A stretch of DNA of 64,000 nucleotides from Enterovibrio norvegicus FF-33 (GTDB lineage Bacteria > Pseudomonadota > Gammaproteobacteria > Enterobacterales > Vibrionaceae): positions 38,489 through 102,488 of the forward strand of contig NZ_AJYD02000001.1 in the NCBI RefSeq assembly GCF_000286835.2, read 5' to 3'. The notes below the pieces were generated by a model. The model was not told the DNA's origin and searched no databases. It saw only the letters and a list, made by a program, of their open reading frames with translations. The number at the start of each line of letters is the position of its first letter. Position 1 is the first letter of the stretch. Positions 17,503 through 26,611 of the stretch are shown in pieces. Made by a program: the position numbers and the translations under genes.

Positions 17503-19275
17503 ATGAAAAAGCCCCCGACTCGACTCTTGTCCGCATTGGCACTTAGCTTGATGATGACAGGGACTGCCAACGCGACTGCTGAAGGTCAAATCACCGATGC
17601 TATCGCGCCCGAACTTGCCACAGGCAGCGTGATGCGAAAGAGCGTAAAAGGCACGCAATGGATGGTGGCGTCGGCCAATCCTCATGCCAGCAAAGCCGCC
17701 GAGTCCATTCTAAAAAAAGGCGGCAATGCGATTGATGCCATGGTCGCGGTGCAAACCGTGCTGGGCTTGGTTGAACCGCAAAGCTCTGGCATTGGTGGCG
17801 GTGCTTTTTTGGTGTATTGGGATAATAAGGCACAAGCCTTAACCACGTTTGACGGGCGTGAAACCGCGCCAATGGCAGCAACGCCAACACTATTTCTTGA
17901 TGACAATGGTCAGCCGTTGAAATTCTATGACGCCGTTGTTGGTGGGCTGTCCGTCGGCACGCCGGGTACGTTGCGTTTAATGCATGATACCCACGCTAAG
18001 TATGGCGACCTGTCTTGGCGCGCCGTGCTCACCCCGGCTATTGAACTGGCACAAGCCGGTTTTGAGGTGTCACCGCGTTTAGCGGCGCTGATTGAAGGCG
18101 ATGCTGATAGGCTGCGCCGCTACCCTGCGACTCACCAATATTTCTTTGACGACAACGGTAACCCTCTGAGCATTGGCGATCGTTTAGTGAACCTCGAATA
18201 CGCCAGCACCTTGAAAATGGTGGCAGAGGATGTCGACAACTTCTACCAAGGCCCCATCGCTGATGACATTGTCGCGACCGTCCAAAACGCGGCGGGCAAC
18301 CCCGGCGTATTGAGTAAAAAAGATTTGGCCGATTACCGCATTGTTGAACGCCAACCTGTCTGCGCCCCTTATCGTCAATATCGAGTCTGCGGCATGGGAC
18401 CGCCGACCTCAGGCGCGATTACCGTTGGGCAAATCCTTGGCATTTTGAGCAACTTCCCACTGAAAGACCTCGGCAAAGATTCCCCTGAAAGCTGGCGTTT
18501 AATTGGTGATGCCTCTCGTTTGGCATTTGCCGATCGCGGACGCTATATCGCAGACACTGACTATGTGCCAGTGCCAACCGAAGGCTTATTAGCACCCGAA
18601 TACTTGAAAGCACGCGCGGCATTGATCCCTGCTGAAGGTGCCATGACTGATGTGTCCCCCGGCATGCCACAATTTAGCCATGCGATGAAAGCGCCGGCAT
18701 TGGCCGACGATCAGTCCATCGAACTGCCGTCCACCAGCCATTTTTCCATTGTGGATAAAGCGGGCAACATTGTCTCCATCACCACCACCATTGAAAACGG
18801 CTTTGGCTCGCGCTTAATGACCCGTGGTTTCTTGCTCAACAACGAGTTAACGGATTTCTCCTTTGCCACACAAAAAGACGGCGTGCCTATCGCAAACCGC
18901 ATTGAGCCGGGTAAACGCCCCCGTTCATCCATGGCGCCCACCATTGTCATGCGTGATGGTAAACCATACATGGCGGTAGGCTCACCGGGTGGCAGTCGCA
19001 TCATCGGTTATGTTGCCAAAACACTGGTCGCGCATCTTGATTGGGGTTTAGACATTCAATCAGCCATCGACTTACCGCATCTCGTCAATCGCTTTGGCAC
19101 TTTTGATCTCGAGGCAGGGACGGATGCAGAAAGTTTCAAACCTGCACTTGAAGAGATGGGATATAACGTCAATATTCGTGACTTAACATCCGGCATTCAC
19201 GGTATTGTTATCGACAGTGGTGCATTGGAAGGCGGTGCCGACCCAAGGCGCGAAGGGCTGGTCACTGCACAGTAA
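17503..19275 (+). CDS. ggt: Gamma-glutamyltransferase, periplasmic
   Basis: Cleaves gamma-glutamyl bonds of glutathione and related peptides. The 590-residue precursor has a signal peptide (MKKPPTRLLSALALSLMM, then TGTANA) and self-cleaves before the catalytic threonine, T411 in the LPSTSHFS motif, giving large and small subunits. The oxyanion and substrate motifs SGIGGGAFL, NNELTDF and SPGGSRI are all present, so it should be active. AAGGA precedes the ATG. The DUF2780 gene follows after 28 bases and may be co-transcribed. Confidence 0.95.
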   Translation: MKKPPTRLLSALALSLMMTGTANATAEGQITDAIAPELATGSVMRKSVKGTQWMVASANPHASKAAESILKKGGNAIDAMVAVQTVLGLVEPQSSGIGGGAFLVYWDNKAQALTTFDGRETAPMAATPTLFLDDNGQPLKFYDAVVGGLSVGTPGTLRLMHDTHAKYGDLSWRAVLTPAIELAQAGFEVSPRLAALIEGDADRLRRYPATHQYFFDDNGNPLSIGDRLVNLEYASTLKMVAEDVDNFYQGPIADDIVATVQNAAGNPGVLSKKDLADYRIVERQPVCAPYRQYRVCGMGPPTSGAITVGQILGILSNFPLKDLGKDSPESWRLIGDASRLAFADRGRYIADTDYVPVPTEGLLAPEYLKARAALIPAEGAMTDVSPGMPQFSHAMKAPALADDQSIELPSTSHFSIVDKAGNIVSITTTIENGFGSRLMTRGFLLNNELTDFSFATQKDGVPIANRIEPGKRPRSSMAPTIVMRDGKPYMAVGSPGGSRIIGYVAKTLVAHLDWGLDIQSAIDLPHLVNRFGTFDLEAGTDAESFKPALEEMGYNVNIRDLTSGIHGIVIDSGALEGGADPRREGLVTAQ

Positions 19276-19303
19276 CCCGTTAAGCCCCCTCAGGAGAATA
19301 TGA

Positions 19304-19801
19304 ATGTTACGTAAAATCAACACGATGGCACTTTGTGCCATTCTCGCAACAGCAGCAGTACCTGCTCAAGCACTTAGCTTGGACAGCCTACTCGGTGAAG
19401 CGAACAAAGAAGCCAGTAATTTACTCAATGGCGTAGACACAAAAACGGCAGATAACCCACTCACGTCGTTGCTGTCGACAGATCTTGGCGTCAATGACAA
19501 GCAAGCAGCAGGCGGTGCGGGAGCCCTACTTGCCATGGCTTACCAATCCCTAGGGGAAGAACAAAGCGGTGAGTTACTCAAGATGGTGCCGGGCATGGAT
19601 TCTTTGACAGGGATGATTCCAGACGATCTCGCCAGTAACCTTGGCAACTTAGAGTCCGTCGACAAAGTCTTCGGTGTACTTGGCTTAGATCCGGGCATGG
19701 TACAAAAATTCGCCCCAGTGATACTCAAGTATTTGACCGGTGAAGGCGCCAGCGAATCGCTCATTAGCGGTTTGACGGACGCTTGGGGCGCAGCAAAATA
19801 A
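19304..19801 (+). CDS. DUF2780 family secreted protein
   Basis: A 165-residue protein with a signal peptide (cleavage after about residue 23, AQA) and a mature part of helical, Gly/Leu-rich sequence matching the DUF2780 family, which is VcgC/VcgE-like in Vibrio. Function unknown. AGGAG lies upstream of the ATG. It directly follows ggt and ends before a bidirectional terminator shared with uvrD. Confidence 0.8.
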   Translation: MLRKINTMALCAILATAAVPAQALSLDSLLGEANKEASNLLNGVDTKTADNPLTSLLSTDLGVNDKQAAGGAGALLAMAYQSLGEEQSGELLKMVPGMDSLTGMIPDDLASNLGNLESVDKVFGVLGLDPGMVQKFAPVILKYLTGEGASESLISGLTDAWGAAK

Positions 19802-19860
19802 TCTGTCTCTTGTTTCCATTCTCTTTAACTTGAGTGCGATACAAGAACCAACAGACGAAA

Positions 19861-19896
19861 AAGAAGGGGTGGCCTAAGCCACCCCTTCTTTTTTAC
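19861..19896. terminator. Bidirectional terminator between DUF2780 gene and uvrD
   Basis: Perfect stem AAGAAGGGGTGGC/GCCACCCCTTCTT with a CTA loop and six T on the plus strand. Confidence 0.9.
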
Positions 19897-19920
19897 TGTC
19901 GTTTTTTCAAGCCTTAACGT

Positions 19921-19963
19921 TTTTGCTTTTAGCTTTTAGCTTTTAGCTTTTAGCTTTTAGAGC
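19921..19963. repeat. Heptamer tandem repeat TTTTAGC
   Basis: Four perfect TTTTAGC units (19927-19954) flanked by one imperfect unit on each side, in the 3' region of uvrD just outside the coding sequence. Confidence 0.9.
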
Positions 19964-19986
19964 ATGGCGCTTAACAGTGTCTGCCG

Positions 19987-22164
19987 TTACATCGCTTCTA
20001 GCTTGGCATATTGCGTCACCAACCACTTGATCCCTTCGCCATTAAAGGCGACCTGCACACGGCTTTGATTGCCGCTGCCTTCAAAATTGATGATCGTACC
20101 TTCACCAAATTTTGGATGCTGAACACGCTGGCCGAGATTAAAGCCCGTTTGATTGAAATTCTGCTGAGTCTGCGTTTGAGAGAAACGCCCACTCGCTGCA
20201 GCAGGGCGCGTAACCTTGGCACGCATGCGAACTTCTTCCATGCACTCTTCCGGCAACTCACGAATGAAGCGTGAGGCTTTGTGGAACATGTCTTTACCGT
20301 ACACACGGCGCATTTCTGCATGGGTGATAAACAGTTTTTTCATCGCACGGGTCATGCCCACGTAGCAAAGGCGACGCTCTTCTTCGAGGCGCCCCGCTTC
20401 TTCGGATGACATTTGGCTCGGGAACATGCCCTCTTCCACACCAACCATAAACACCAACGGGAATTCCAACCCTTTGGCGCTGTGAAGTGTCATAAGCTGC
20501 ACGGCATCATCAAATTCATCCGCCTGCCCTTCACCAGCTTCCAAGGCAGCATGAGACAAAAAGGCCGATAGCGGCGTCATGTCTTCTTGCACCTCTTCCG
20601 GCGCTTCATACTGGCGGGTTGCGGTGACAAGTTCTTCCAAGTTATCAATACGTGCCTGCGCTTTCTCGCCTTTTTCGGCTTCGTACATCGCGCGCAAACC
20701 CGAATGTTGGATCACGTAATCGGTTTGTTGGAACAGCGCCATCTCACGCGTCTCGTCTTCTAGCGCATTGATCAATTCAACAAAACGACGCAGTGAATTG
20801 GCCGCACGTCCTGCCAACACTTGCTCTTCCAACAACTGAGTACTGGCTTCCCACATGGTCGCGCCACGATCACGTGCCGCCAAACGAATGGTTTCCAAGG
20901 TGCGATCGCCCATTCCACGTGTTGGTGTGTTGATCACACGTTCAAAGGCAGCATCATCAAAACGGTTCGCCATCAAACGCAGGTATGCCAGCGCATCTTT
21001 GATTTCCTGACGCTCGAAGAATCGCATACCACCATAAATTCGATAAGGCAGCCCTGTTTGAATCAAGGCCTCTTCCAGCACGCGAGATTGGGCGTTGTTG
21101 CGATATAGCATGGCGCAATCGTTCAATGCGCCGCCTTCGTCATGCCAAGATTTGATTTTACCGACAACAAAGCGAGCCTCATCCAACTCATTAAATGCAC
21201 TGTATACGGAAATTAATTCACCTTCGTGACCGTCGGTCCACAGGCTCTTGCCCATACGTTCCGAGTTGTTGGTGATCAGATGATTTGACGCCTTCAAAAT
21301 ATTGCCCGTAGAACGGTAGTTCTGCTCAAGACGAATGGTCTTCGCGCCAGCAAACTCATCAAGGAAGCGTTGAATGTTTTCGATCTTAGCGCCACGCCAG
21401 CCGTAGATAGACTGATCGTCATCGCCCACGATCATCACATTGGCTTGCGTGCCAGCCATCATGCGCAGCCAAGCGTATTGAATGTTGTTGGTATCTTGGA
21501 ACTCGTCGACCAAAATATGCTGAAAACGCGCCTGATAGTGCTCACGAATATGGGTTTTATCTCGTAACAACTCGTGGCAACGCAGCAAAAGTTCCGCGAA
21601 ATCCACCAGTCCTGAACGGTCACACGCTTCCTGATAAGCGCTATAAACACGTAACCAGGTTTTTTCGACGGGATCGAACTGCGCATCAATATGATGTGGC
21701 CGTAAGCCCTCGTCTTTTTTGGCATTGATGTACCACGATGCTTGACGCGCAGGCCAATGTTTCTCATCGAGGTTTTGCGCTTTAATCAAGCGACGCAGCA
21801 AACGCTGTTGGTCGTCAGAATCCAGAATTTGAAAATCTTGCGGTAAATTCGCATCAAGATGGTGAGCACGCAGAATACGGTGACACAAGCCATGGAAGGT
21901 ACCGCACCACAATCCTGATGACGTCCCCTGCATCAGTTGGTCGATACGCCCACGCATCTCCGCTGCCGCTTTATTGGTAAAAGTCACCGCCAGTACTGAA
22001 AACGGCGAGGCATGCTCCACTTTCATCAACCAGGCAATGCGATGAACAAGCACTCGGGTTTTGCCACTACCCGCGCCAGCGAGTACCAGATAATTGCCGA
22101 GCGGCGCGGCCACGGCTTCGCGTTGGTTGTCGTTAAGACCGTCAATCAGGTAGGATACGTCCAT
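19987..22164 (-). CDS. uvrD: DNA helicase II UvrD
   Basis: A 725-residue SF1A helicase for nucleotide excision and mismatch repair. Walker A AGAGSGKT lies at residues 29-36, followed by TFTNKAA, the DEFQDTN Walker B, GDDDQSIYGWRGA and the C-terminal GLEFPLVFMVG, all in family order. The C-terminal tail carries the HPKFGEGTI Tudor-like motif. A LexA-like site sits right upstream of the start. Confidence 0.97.
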   Translation of the reverse strand: MDVSYLIDGLNDNQREAVAAPLGNYLVLAGAGSGKTRVLVHRIAWLMKVEHASPFSVLAVTFTNKAAAEMRGRIDQLMQGTSSGLWCGTFHGLCHRILRAHHLDANLPQDFQILDSDDQQRLLRRLIKAQNLDEKHWPARQASWYINAKKDEGLRPHHIDAQFDPVEKTWLRVYSAYQEACDRSGLVDFAELLLRCHELLRDKTHIREHYQARFQHILVDEFQDTNNIQYAWLRMMAGTQANVMIVGDDDQSIYGWRGAKIENIQRFLDEFAGAKTIRLEQNYRSTGNILKASNHLITNNSERMGKSLWTDGHEGELISVYSAFNELDEARFVVGKIKSWHDEGGALNDCAMLYRNNAQSRVLEEALIQTGLPYRIYGGMRFFERQEIKDALAYLRLMANRFDDAAFERVINTPTRGMGDRTLETIRLAARDRGATMWEASTQLLEEQVLAGRAANSLRRFVELINALEDETREMALFQQTDYVIQHSGLRAMYEAEKGEKAQARIDNLEELVTATRQYEAPEEVQEDMTPLSAFLSHAALEAGEGQADEFDDAVQLMTLHSAKGLEFPLVFMVGVEEGMFPSQMSSEEAGRLEEERRLCYVGMTRAMKKLFITHAEMRRVYGKDMFHKASRFIRELPEECMEEVRMRAKVTRPAAASGRFSQTQTQQNFNQTGFNLGQRVQHPKFGEGTIINFEGSGNQSRVQVAFNGEGIKWLVTQYAKLEAM

Positions 22165-22172
22165 CGTTCATT

Positions 22173-22192
22173 CACTGGTTATTTATACACTG
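22173..22192 (-). promoter_or_regulatory. Possible LexA box upstream of uvrD
   Basis: A 20-base element (ACTGGTTATTTATACACTG core) agrees with about 14 of 20 positions of the LexA consensus. E. coli uvrD is SOS-regulated, which supports it, but the site is only about 10 bases before the start codon and one half-site is imperfect (CAC for CAG). Confidence 0.4.
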
Positions 22193-22549
22193 GTTGAGGA
22201 TTATATACCCAAGTGACTTTCAGGTGCGAACCTAACACCAAAATTCTGGGGCAAAGACCAACATACACCCCGATATTAACGCCGCCTTACTCCACTCCTT
22301 TTACCAATCCAGGTTTCTCTCTCATACTTTTATAAAAATGATGACTCAAACCAAACAAAACCAATATATATCAATATTTTAATGCAACACTGGTTCGTCA
22401 TTGGTTATTTTTAATCAAAAAATAACCGCAACAGCGAAAGTTTTCATTCACTCAACCTATCCTTTTAGGTGAGCACGTTATTGAAGACGGCTCTTTCTTT
22501 AATCAATTGATAATCCTAAGGACCTCCGTCCTTACAATGAGGAATTGAC
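22193..22549 (+). promoter_or_regulatory. Leader region of the bufferin operon
   Basis: About 355 AT-rich bases without a gene. The last part carries a hairpin TAAGGAC/GTCCTTA (22517-22534) just before the GAGGA ribosome binding site of the precursor gene, possibly an mRNA-stabilising or regulatory element. I see no convincing sigma-70 promoter, which fits but does not prove control by an alternative sigma factor. Confidence 0.4.
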
Positions 22550-22810
22550 ATGAAAAAGACTAATTTTGCTGTCGCTGCTGCTATTACCAGTCTGCTTGCT
22601 GTGGGTGCAACCACTTTGACGACAACGCCTGCCCAGGCTGCAGAAAAAGAGAAATGCTACGGTGTCGCAAAAGCGGGTAAAAACGACTGCGCAACGGCGA
22701 CCAGTTCTTGTGCGGGTACATCAACCAAAGATGCCCAAAAAGATGCGTTTATCGTCGTGCCTCAAGGCCTATGTGACCGCCTGTCAGGCAGCGCTAAGTC
22801 GGCCTCTTAA
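22550..22810 (+). CDS. BufA1-type bufferin precursor (DUF2282)
   Basis: An 86-residue secreted peptide precursor: signal peptide ([22 protein letters not shown] near residue 30) and a mature part with exactly four cysteines, C36, C47, C54 and C75, in the [14 protein letters not shown] context typical of DUF2282. In the recently described bufferin systems such precursors are modified on cysteines by the neighbouring MNIO enzyme and bind copper in the periplasm. The GAGGA site before the ATG is strong. The assignment rests on family motifs plus the four-gene context; the metal bound here is inferred. Confidence 0.85.
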   Translation: MKKTNFAVAAAITSLLAVGATTLTTTPAQAAEKEKCYGVAKAGKNDCATATSSCAGTSTKDAQKDAFIVVPQGLCDRLSGSAKSAS

Positions 22811-22845
22811 TCAGAGTAACGTCTTAATCGAAACAGGGGTTAGGC

Positions 22846-23703
22846 ATGGAAAAAGTTTCTCCTTGGATTGGCGTGGGGCTAAGGCATCCACATCATGAGC
22901 ACTTCATCAATCAATCCCCGGATATAGGATGGTTAGAAGTACACAGCGAGAACTTTTTCCAGCCTGATTCTGATGCTTTTCAGGCGTTAGATACCTTGCG
23001 ACGCCAATATTCGATTAGCTGTCATGGCGTGGGTTTGTCATTAGGGTCAACCGACCCGATAAACCGCGACCACTTGCGTCGACTCAAACGATTAGTTGAT
23101 GAGATCGATCCCTTATTCGTCTCTGAGCACCTCAGTTGGAGTTCGGTAAATGGCGAATATTTTAATGATTTACTGCCTCTTCCTTACACCGAAGAAGCAC
23201 TGGATGTGTTTTGTGCCAATGTCGACATCACACAAGATCACCTCAGTCGACAGATTCTGGTGGAAAACCCATCGAGTTACTTGAGCTTTAACCACTCAAC
23301 CATTCCTGAATGGGAGTTTCTGGCCGAAGTCGCCAGACGCACTGGCTGCGGATTGTTGCTCGATCTGAATAACGTGCATGTCAGTGCCTTTAATCATGGC
23401 TTTGACGCACAGCAATACTTAGCCGCTATTGATCCAGAGTGGGTGAAAGAAATCCATTTGGCAGGCTATGTCGTTAATCCGCTGCCCGAGGGTGAAATTT
23501 GGATTGATACTCACAGCCAGCCAGTTTCTGAGCCAGTATGGGCGCTTTATCATCAATGGATCGCCGCAAACGGGCCACGACACACCTTGATTGAGTGGGA
23601 TAGAGACATTCCAACACCCGAGGTGCTGCTGGCGGAAGCGGCGAAAGCCGATGCCATCTTAAAGGCGCTATATTATGGCCCCTTGCGAGAGGTGGCATCA
23701 TGA
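22846..23703 (+). CDS. MNIO enzyme, DUF692 family (BufB)
   Basis: A 285-residue TIM-barrel protein of the multinuclear non-haem iron oxidase family, which installs oxidative modifications such as thiooxazoles on precursor cysteines. Candidate iron ligands appear in the expected places: SENF at 34-37, CHG at 59-61, SEHLSW at 93-98, VENP at 139-142, LDLNNVH at 172-178, EIHLAGY at 202-208, DTH at 221-223 and IEWD near 250. The stop codon overlaps the next ATG (ATGA), so it is coupled to the DUF2063 partner. Confidence 0.9.
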   Translation: MEKVSPWIGVGLRHPHHEHFINQSPDIGWLEVHSENFFQPDSDAFQALDTLRRQYSISCHGVGLSLGSTDPINRDHLRRLKRLVDEIDPLFVSEHLSWSSVNGEYFNDLLPLPYTEEALDVFCANVDITQDHLSRQILVENPSSYLSFNHSTIPEWEFLAEVARRTGCGLLLDLNNVHVSAFNHGFDAQQYLAAIDPEWVKEIHLAGYVVNPLPEGEIWIDTHSQPVSEPVWALYHQWIAANGPRHTLIEWDRDIPTPEVLLAEAAKADAILKALYYGPLREVAS

Positions 23704-24455
23704 CATCGCCAGACTTAGCCTCTCTGCAGCGACAGTTTAGTGACGCGCTGCACTATCAGCCGCACCAATTGCCGGTTGCTCAAGGCGTCACAGCACCCGA
23801 TGCGCTATTGCAGGTTTATCGCAACAACTTCGTGATGACATTAACTGAATGCCTCGGCGTGGCTTACCCCGTGGTCAATGCACTGGTGGGTGAGGAGTGC
23901 TTTGCTGCCATTGCTCGCCAGCACGTGCTGACCACGCCAATGAATAATGCCTGTGCCGATCGTTATGGCGAAGGGTTTGACAAGACAATGACGTCATTGC
24001 CCAACATCATCGAAGCTGTCCCTTATCTTGCCGATATCGCGACACTAGAGTGGCATATTCAAACGGTCAGTCAGGCGACGATAACGAAAATGCCGTTTCC
24101 AGTGGAAGCCTTAGCGCTAGTGACACCTGAAGATTTTGGCAATATCCAGCTTCAGGTATCCCCCACAGCCAAAGTGATGCAAAGCCATTTCGCCATCTGC
24201 AGCATTTGGCAAGCAATCACCCATCATGATGAAGCGGCGCTGCAATCGCTTGACCCTCTTAATTCCGAGGCGACGCTCGTTCAACGCCGTCATAACACGC
24301 TAGAAATCACGTTGCTTGATGCCGAAGAAGCCACATTAATCGTCGCTTGCGAGCAATCGCCGTTTGGCAATATTGCTCCTCATTTATTGCAACACGTCGC
24401 CAGCGCCATGCAGCGTGGCGTGTTTACTGATTTTACTCTCGCTCACACGCCATAA
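23700..24455 (+). CDS. DUF2063 partner protein of the MNIO enzyme (BufC)
   Basis: A 251-residue protein with the DUF2063 domain in the N-terminal third (LQRQFSDAL, ALLQVYRNNFVMTL, LGVAYPVVNALVGEE). Databases call this a putative DNA-binding domain, but in MNIO operons it is thought to form a complex with the enzyme and bind the precursor. Its overlap with the DUF692 gene supports a stoichiometric complex. The C-terminal half is less conserved. Confidence 0.85.
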   Translation: MTSPDLASLQRQFSDALHYQPHQLPVAQGVTAPDALLQVYRNNFVMTLTECLGVAYPVVNALVGEECFAAIARQHVLTTPMNNACADRYGEGFDKTMTSLPNIIEAVPYLADIATLEWHIQTVSQATITKMPFPVEALALVTPEDFGNIQLQVSPTAKVMQSHFAICSIWQAITHHDEAALQSLDPLNSEATLVQRRHNTLEITLLDAEEATLIVACEQSPFGNIAPHLLQHVASAMQRGVFTDFTLAHTP

Positions 24456-24473
24456 GAAAAAAGGACATCGCGC

Positions 24474-24911
24474 ATGCTTTCAGTTATTACCAAATTGGAC
24501 GATATTTTTGCGTCCGCGCTCAAGCCCCTCGCTCCGGTATTGCTGCTGATCAGTCGTCTTTGGGTGGCATGGGTGTTTTTCCGTGCAGGGCAGACCAAAA
24601 TCGCAAGCTGGGACAGTACGCTATACCTCTTTGAGTATGAATATCAGGTACCGGTATTGCCTTGGGAAATGGCGGCATACTTGGGGACGGCAGCGGAACT
24701 TATCCTGCCTGTATTTTTACTATTAGGTTTGTTAACTCGCCCAGCGGCTTTTGCACTGTTCGTTTTCAATATTGTCGCGGTTGTGTCTTACCCCGCCCTT
24801 TGGGATAAAGGCTTCTTCGACCACCAAATGTGGGGCGTGATGCTCTTAGTCACCACCGTGTGGGGGCCGGGCTTACTGGCACTCGACAATAAACTTAAAC
24901 AGCGCGGGTGA
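24474..24911 (+). CDS. DoxX family membrane protein
   Basis: A 145-residue protein with four membrane segments and DoxX-type motifs (RLWVAWVFFRAGQTKI at the first helix, TAAELILPVFLLLGL in the second). DoxX proteins often end bufferin-type operons; a redox role at the membrane is suspected but not shown. It lies 18 bases after the DUF2063 gene and completes a four-gene unit. Its 3' end overlaps the convergent yigB by 17 bases. Confidence 0.85.
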   Translation: MLSVITKLDDIFASALKPLAPVLLLISRLWVAWVFFRAGQTKIASWDSTLYLFEYEYQVPVLPWEMAAYLGTAAELILPVFLLLGLLTRPAAFALFVFNIVAVVSYPALWDKGFFDHQMWGVMLLVTTVWGPGLLALDNKLKQRG

Positions 24912-25620
24912 GAGTCAAAAGCTGACTCAGATGGGAGATCTCCACATCCGGAAGTAATGTTGCATGCCGCTGCTTTGTCAGCGGCTGGTTTGTTTCGTTA
25001 ATCCAGCACGCCTTAAATCCTGCCAGTTTCGCACCGCGCACATCCGCTTTTAAATGATCGCCAACATGCAAAATGTTCTCAGGATCAACATCCAGCAAGT
25101 GTTTCGCTTTAGTAAACATAGCCAAGTCAGGCTTGGCTTTCCCGTCAGGTCCGGCTTGCAGAACATGCATAAAATACGGCGTCAGCCCCAGCCGATCACA
25201 ATCAACATTGCCATTGGTGATCGCCAAAAGTGGGTAATTTGCCGCTAATGCCGCTAAGGTTTCAATGGCTTCATCTGGCACGGAAAAGTTGCTGCGCTCG
25301 AAAAGAAAGAATTCAACGGCGTCATTGGCAAGTTGTTGCGCTGCAAAGTCGCTCAGACCACAGCGAGTGGCGGCAAATTTGATCTGCGCTCGTCGAATCT
25401 CTGTGACAAACCCTACCAAGCGAGGATCTTGCTCCATCACCTGCTGGCGAATGTCCTGCCATAACGCCCAGCTAAATGCTTCCATCGGCGGGCAATGCGA
25501 GGCTAGCCAATCCAGCAACTGTTGCTCTGCGCGTACAATCACCACACGGTTGTCGTACAAGGTATCATCCAGATCAAAGGTCAGTGCTGAGACGGGTTGC
25601 CATCTGCGGTAAAACTTCAT
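24895..25620 (-). CDS. yigB: HAD-type phosphatase YigB
   Basis: A 241-residue haloacid dehalogenase phosphatase. Motif I is DLDDTLYDN, motif II TNGN and motif IV is GDHLKADVRGA; the cap is of the C1 type. E. coli YigB dephosphorylates the riboflavin intermediate ARPP and FMN. The ATG at 25620 is preferred because AGAGGAA precedes it; the frame extends upstream without similarity. It follows xerC, as in E. coli (dapF-yigA-xerC-yigB). Confidence 0.9.
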   Translation of the reverse strand: MKFYRRWQPVSALTFDLDDTLYDNRVVIVRAEQQLLDWLASHCPPMEAFSWALWQDIRQQVMEQDPRLVGFVTEIRRAQIKFAATRCGLSDFAAQQLANDAVEFFLFERSNFSVPDEAIETLAALAANYPLLAITNGNVDCDRLGLTPYFMHVLQAGPDGKAKPDLAMFTKAKHLLDVDPENILHVGDHLKADVRGAKLAGFKACWINETNQPLTKQRHATLLPDVEISHLSQLLTLTRAV

Positions 25621-25672
25621 GCGCGTTCCTCTACTCGTTCCGTTGCCTGTATTCACTCGATCACAGTGCTCA

Positions 25673-25696
25673 CCAGATCAAGATCTGGGGGGGGGG
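25673..25696. repeat. Homopolymeric G10 tract with adjacent hairpin
   Basis: Ten G in a row (25687-25696) directly next to the xerC stop codon, overlapping a perfect stem CCAGATC/GATCTGG. On the mRNA it reads as a C10 tract between xerC and yigB, 66 bases before the yigB start. Confidence 0.9.
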
Positions 25697-26611
25697 CTAA
25701 TCGCTTTTTCGTTTACGCGCTCTGGGATGCGCTGCATCGTAGACTTTGGCAAGATGCTGGAAGTCCAAATGGGTATAGACCTGTGTCGTCGACAAGTCTG
25801 CATGCCCCAGCAACTCTTGAACAGCGCGCAGATCACCGGATGACTCCAACATATGCGTTGCAAAGCTATGTCTGAGTTTGTGCGGATTAATGTGGCTATT
25901 CACCGCTTGCTTTTGTCCCCACTCAGCCATACGTTTTTGTACGCTTCGCGCCGAGATTCGGCTTCCTAATTTAGAAATAAACAGTGCATTTTCTGGTCCT
26001 TTCAACAACAGATTGCGCACTTTTATCCAATTAATCAGCCACTCTTTGGCCATGCCAGTAAACGGGACGATACGTTCTTTATCGCCCTTACCGATGACGC
26101 GAAGATCGCCTTTTCGTACCGCCACATCTCGAAGATTTAGGCCGGTAAGCTCAGATAAACGTAGCCCCGCACCATACATCAACTCCATCATGGCGCGATC
26201 GCGCACCGCTAAGGGGTCGTCAGAATCGACAGAAAGCAGTTGGTTGATTTCATCCACATCAAGATTTTTTGGCAAGGTGCGCCCTTGTTTTGGCGCTGCC
26301 ACACCTTTGGCTGGATTTGCACCCAAAGCACCATCGACAATCATAAAATCAAAGAAACTACGAAGAGCAGATAAACGCAGAGCAATGCTGCCCGGCTTTA
26401 GGCGTTCACGCTTGGCTTGCGAGGCAATTTGACGCACCCAGCCGGCATCGACATCCTGCCATTGAGTCACACCCGAATCCTGCAAAAATGTGGCGCAAGC
26501 GGTCAATTGTTGACGGTAATTAGATTCGGTATAGCGACTTAAGCCCCGCTCACGAATCATGTAATCAAAAAATCGCGCCAGTGGTTTTTCCAAGGCCGAC
26601 AGCAGGCTCAT
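25697..26611 (-). CDS. xerC: Tyrosine recombinase XerC
   Basis: With XerD it resolves chromosome dimers at dif. 304 residues: N-terminal SAM-like core-binding domain (about 1-100) and the catalytic domain with the full active-site set R151, K175, H244, R247, H270 and nucleophile Y279. The ATG at 26611 overlaps the DUF484 stop as ATGA; an in-frame GTG at 26626 lies inside that gene. It is part of the lptM-lysA-dapF-DUF484-xerC-yigB unit. Confidence 0.97.
   Translation of the reverse strand: MSLLSALEKPLARFFDYMIRERGLSRYTESNYRQQLTACATFLQDSGVTQWQDVDAGWVRQIASQAKRERLKPGSIALRLSALRSFFDFMIVDGALGANPAKGVAAPKQGRTLPKNLDVDEINQLLSVDSDDPLAVRDRAMMELMYGAGLRLSELTGLNLRDVAVRKGDLRVIGKGDKERIVPFTGMAKEWLINWIKVRNLLLKGPENALFISKLGSRISARSVQKRMAEWGQKQAVNSHINPHKLRHSFATHMLESSGDLRAVQELLGHADLSTTQVYTHLDFQHLAKVYDAAHPRARKRKSD

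Noticed and set aside
25597..25875. Plus-strand frames over the G10 tract
   Set aside because: Antisense to xerC with no ribosome binding site; shadows of the coding strand.
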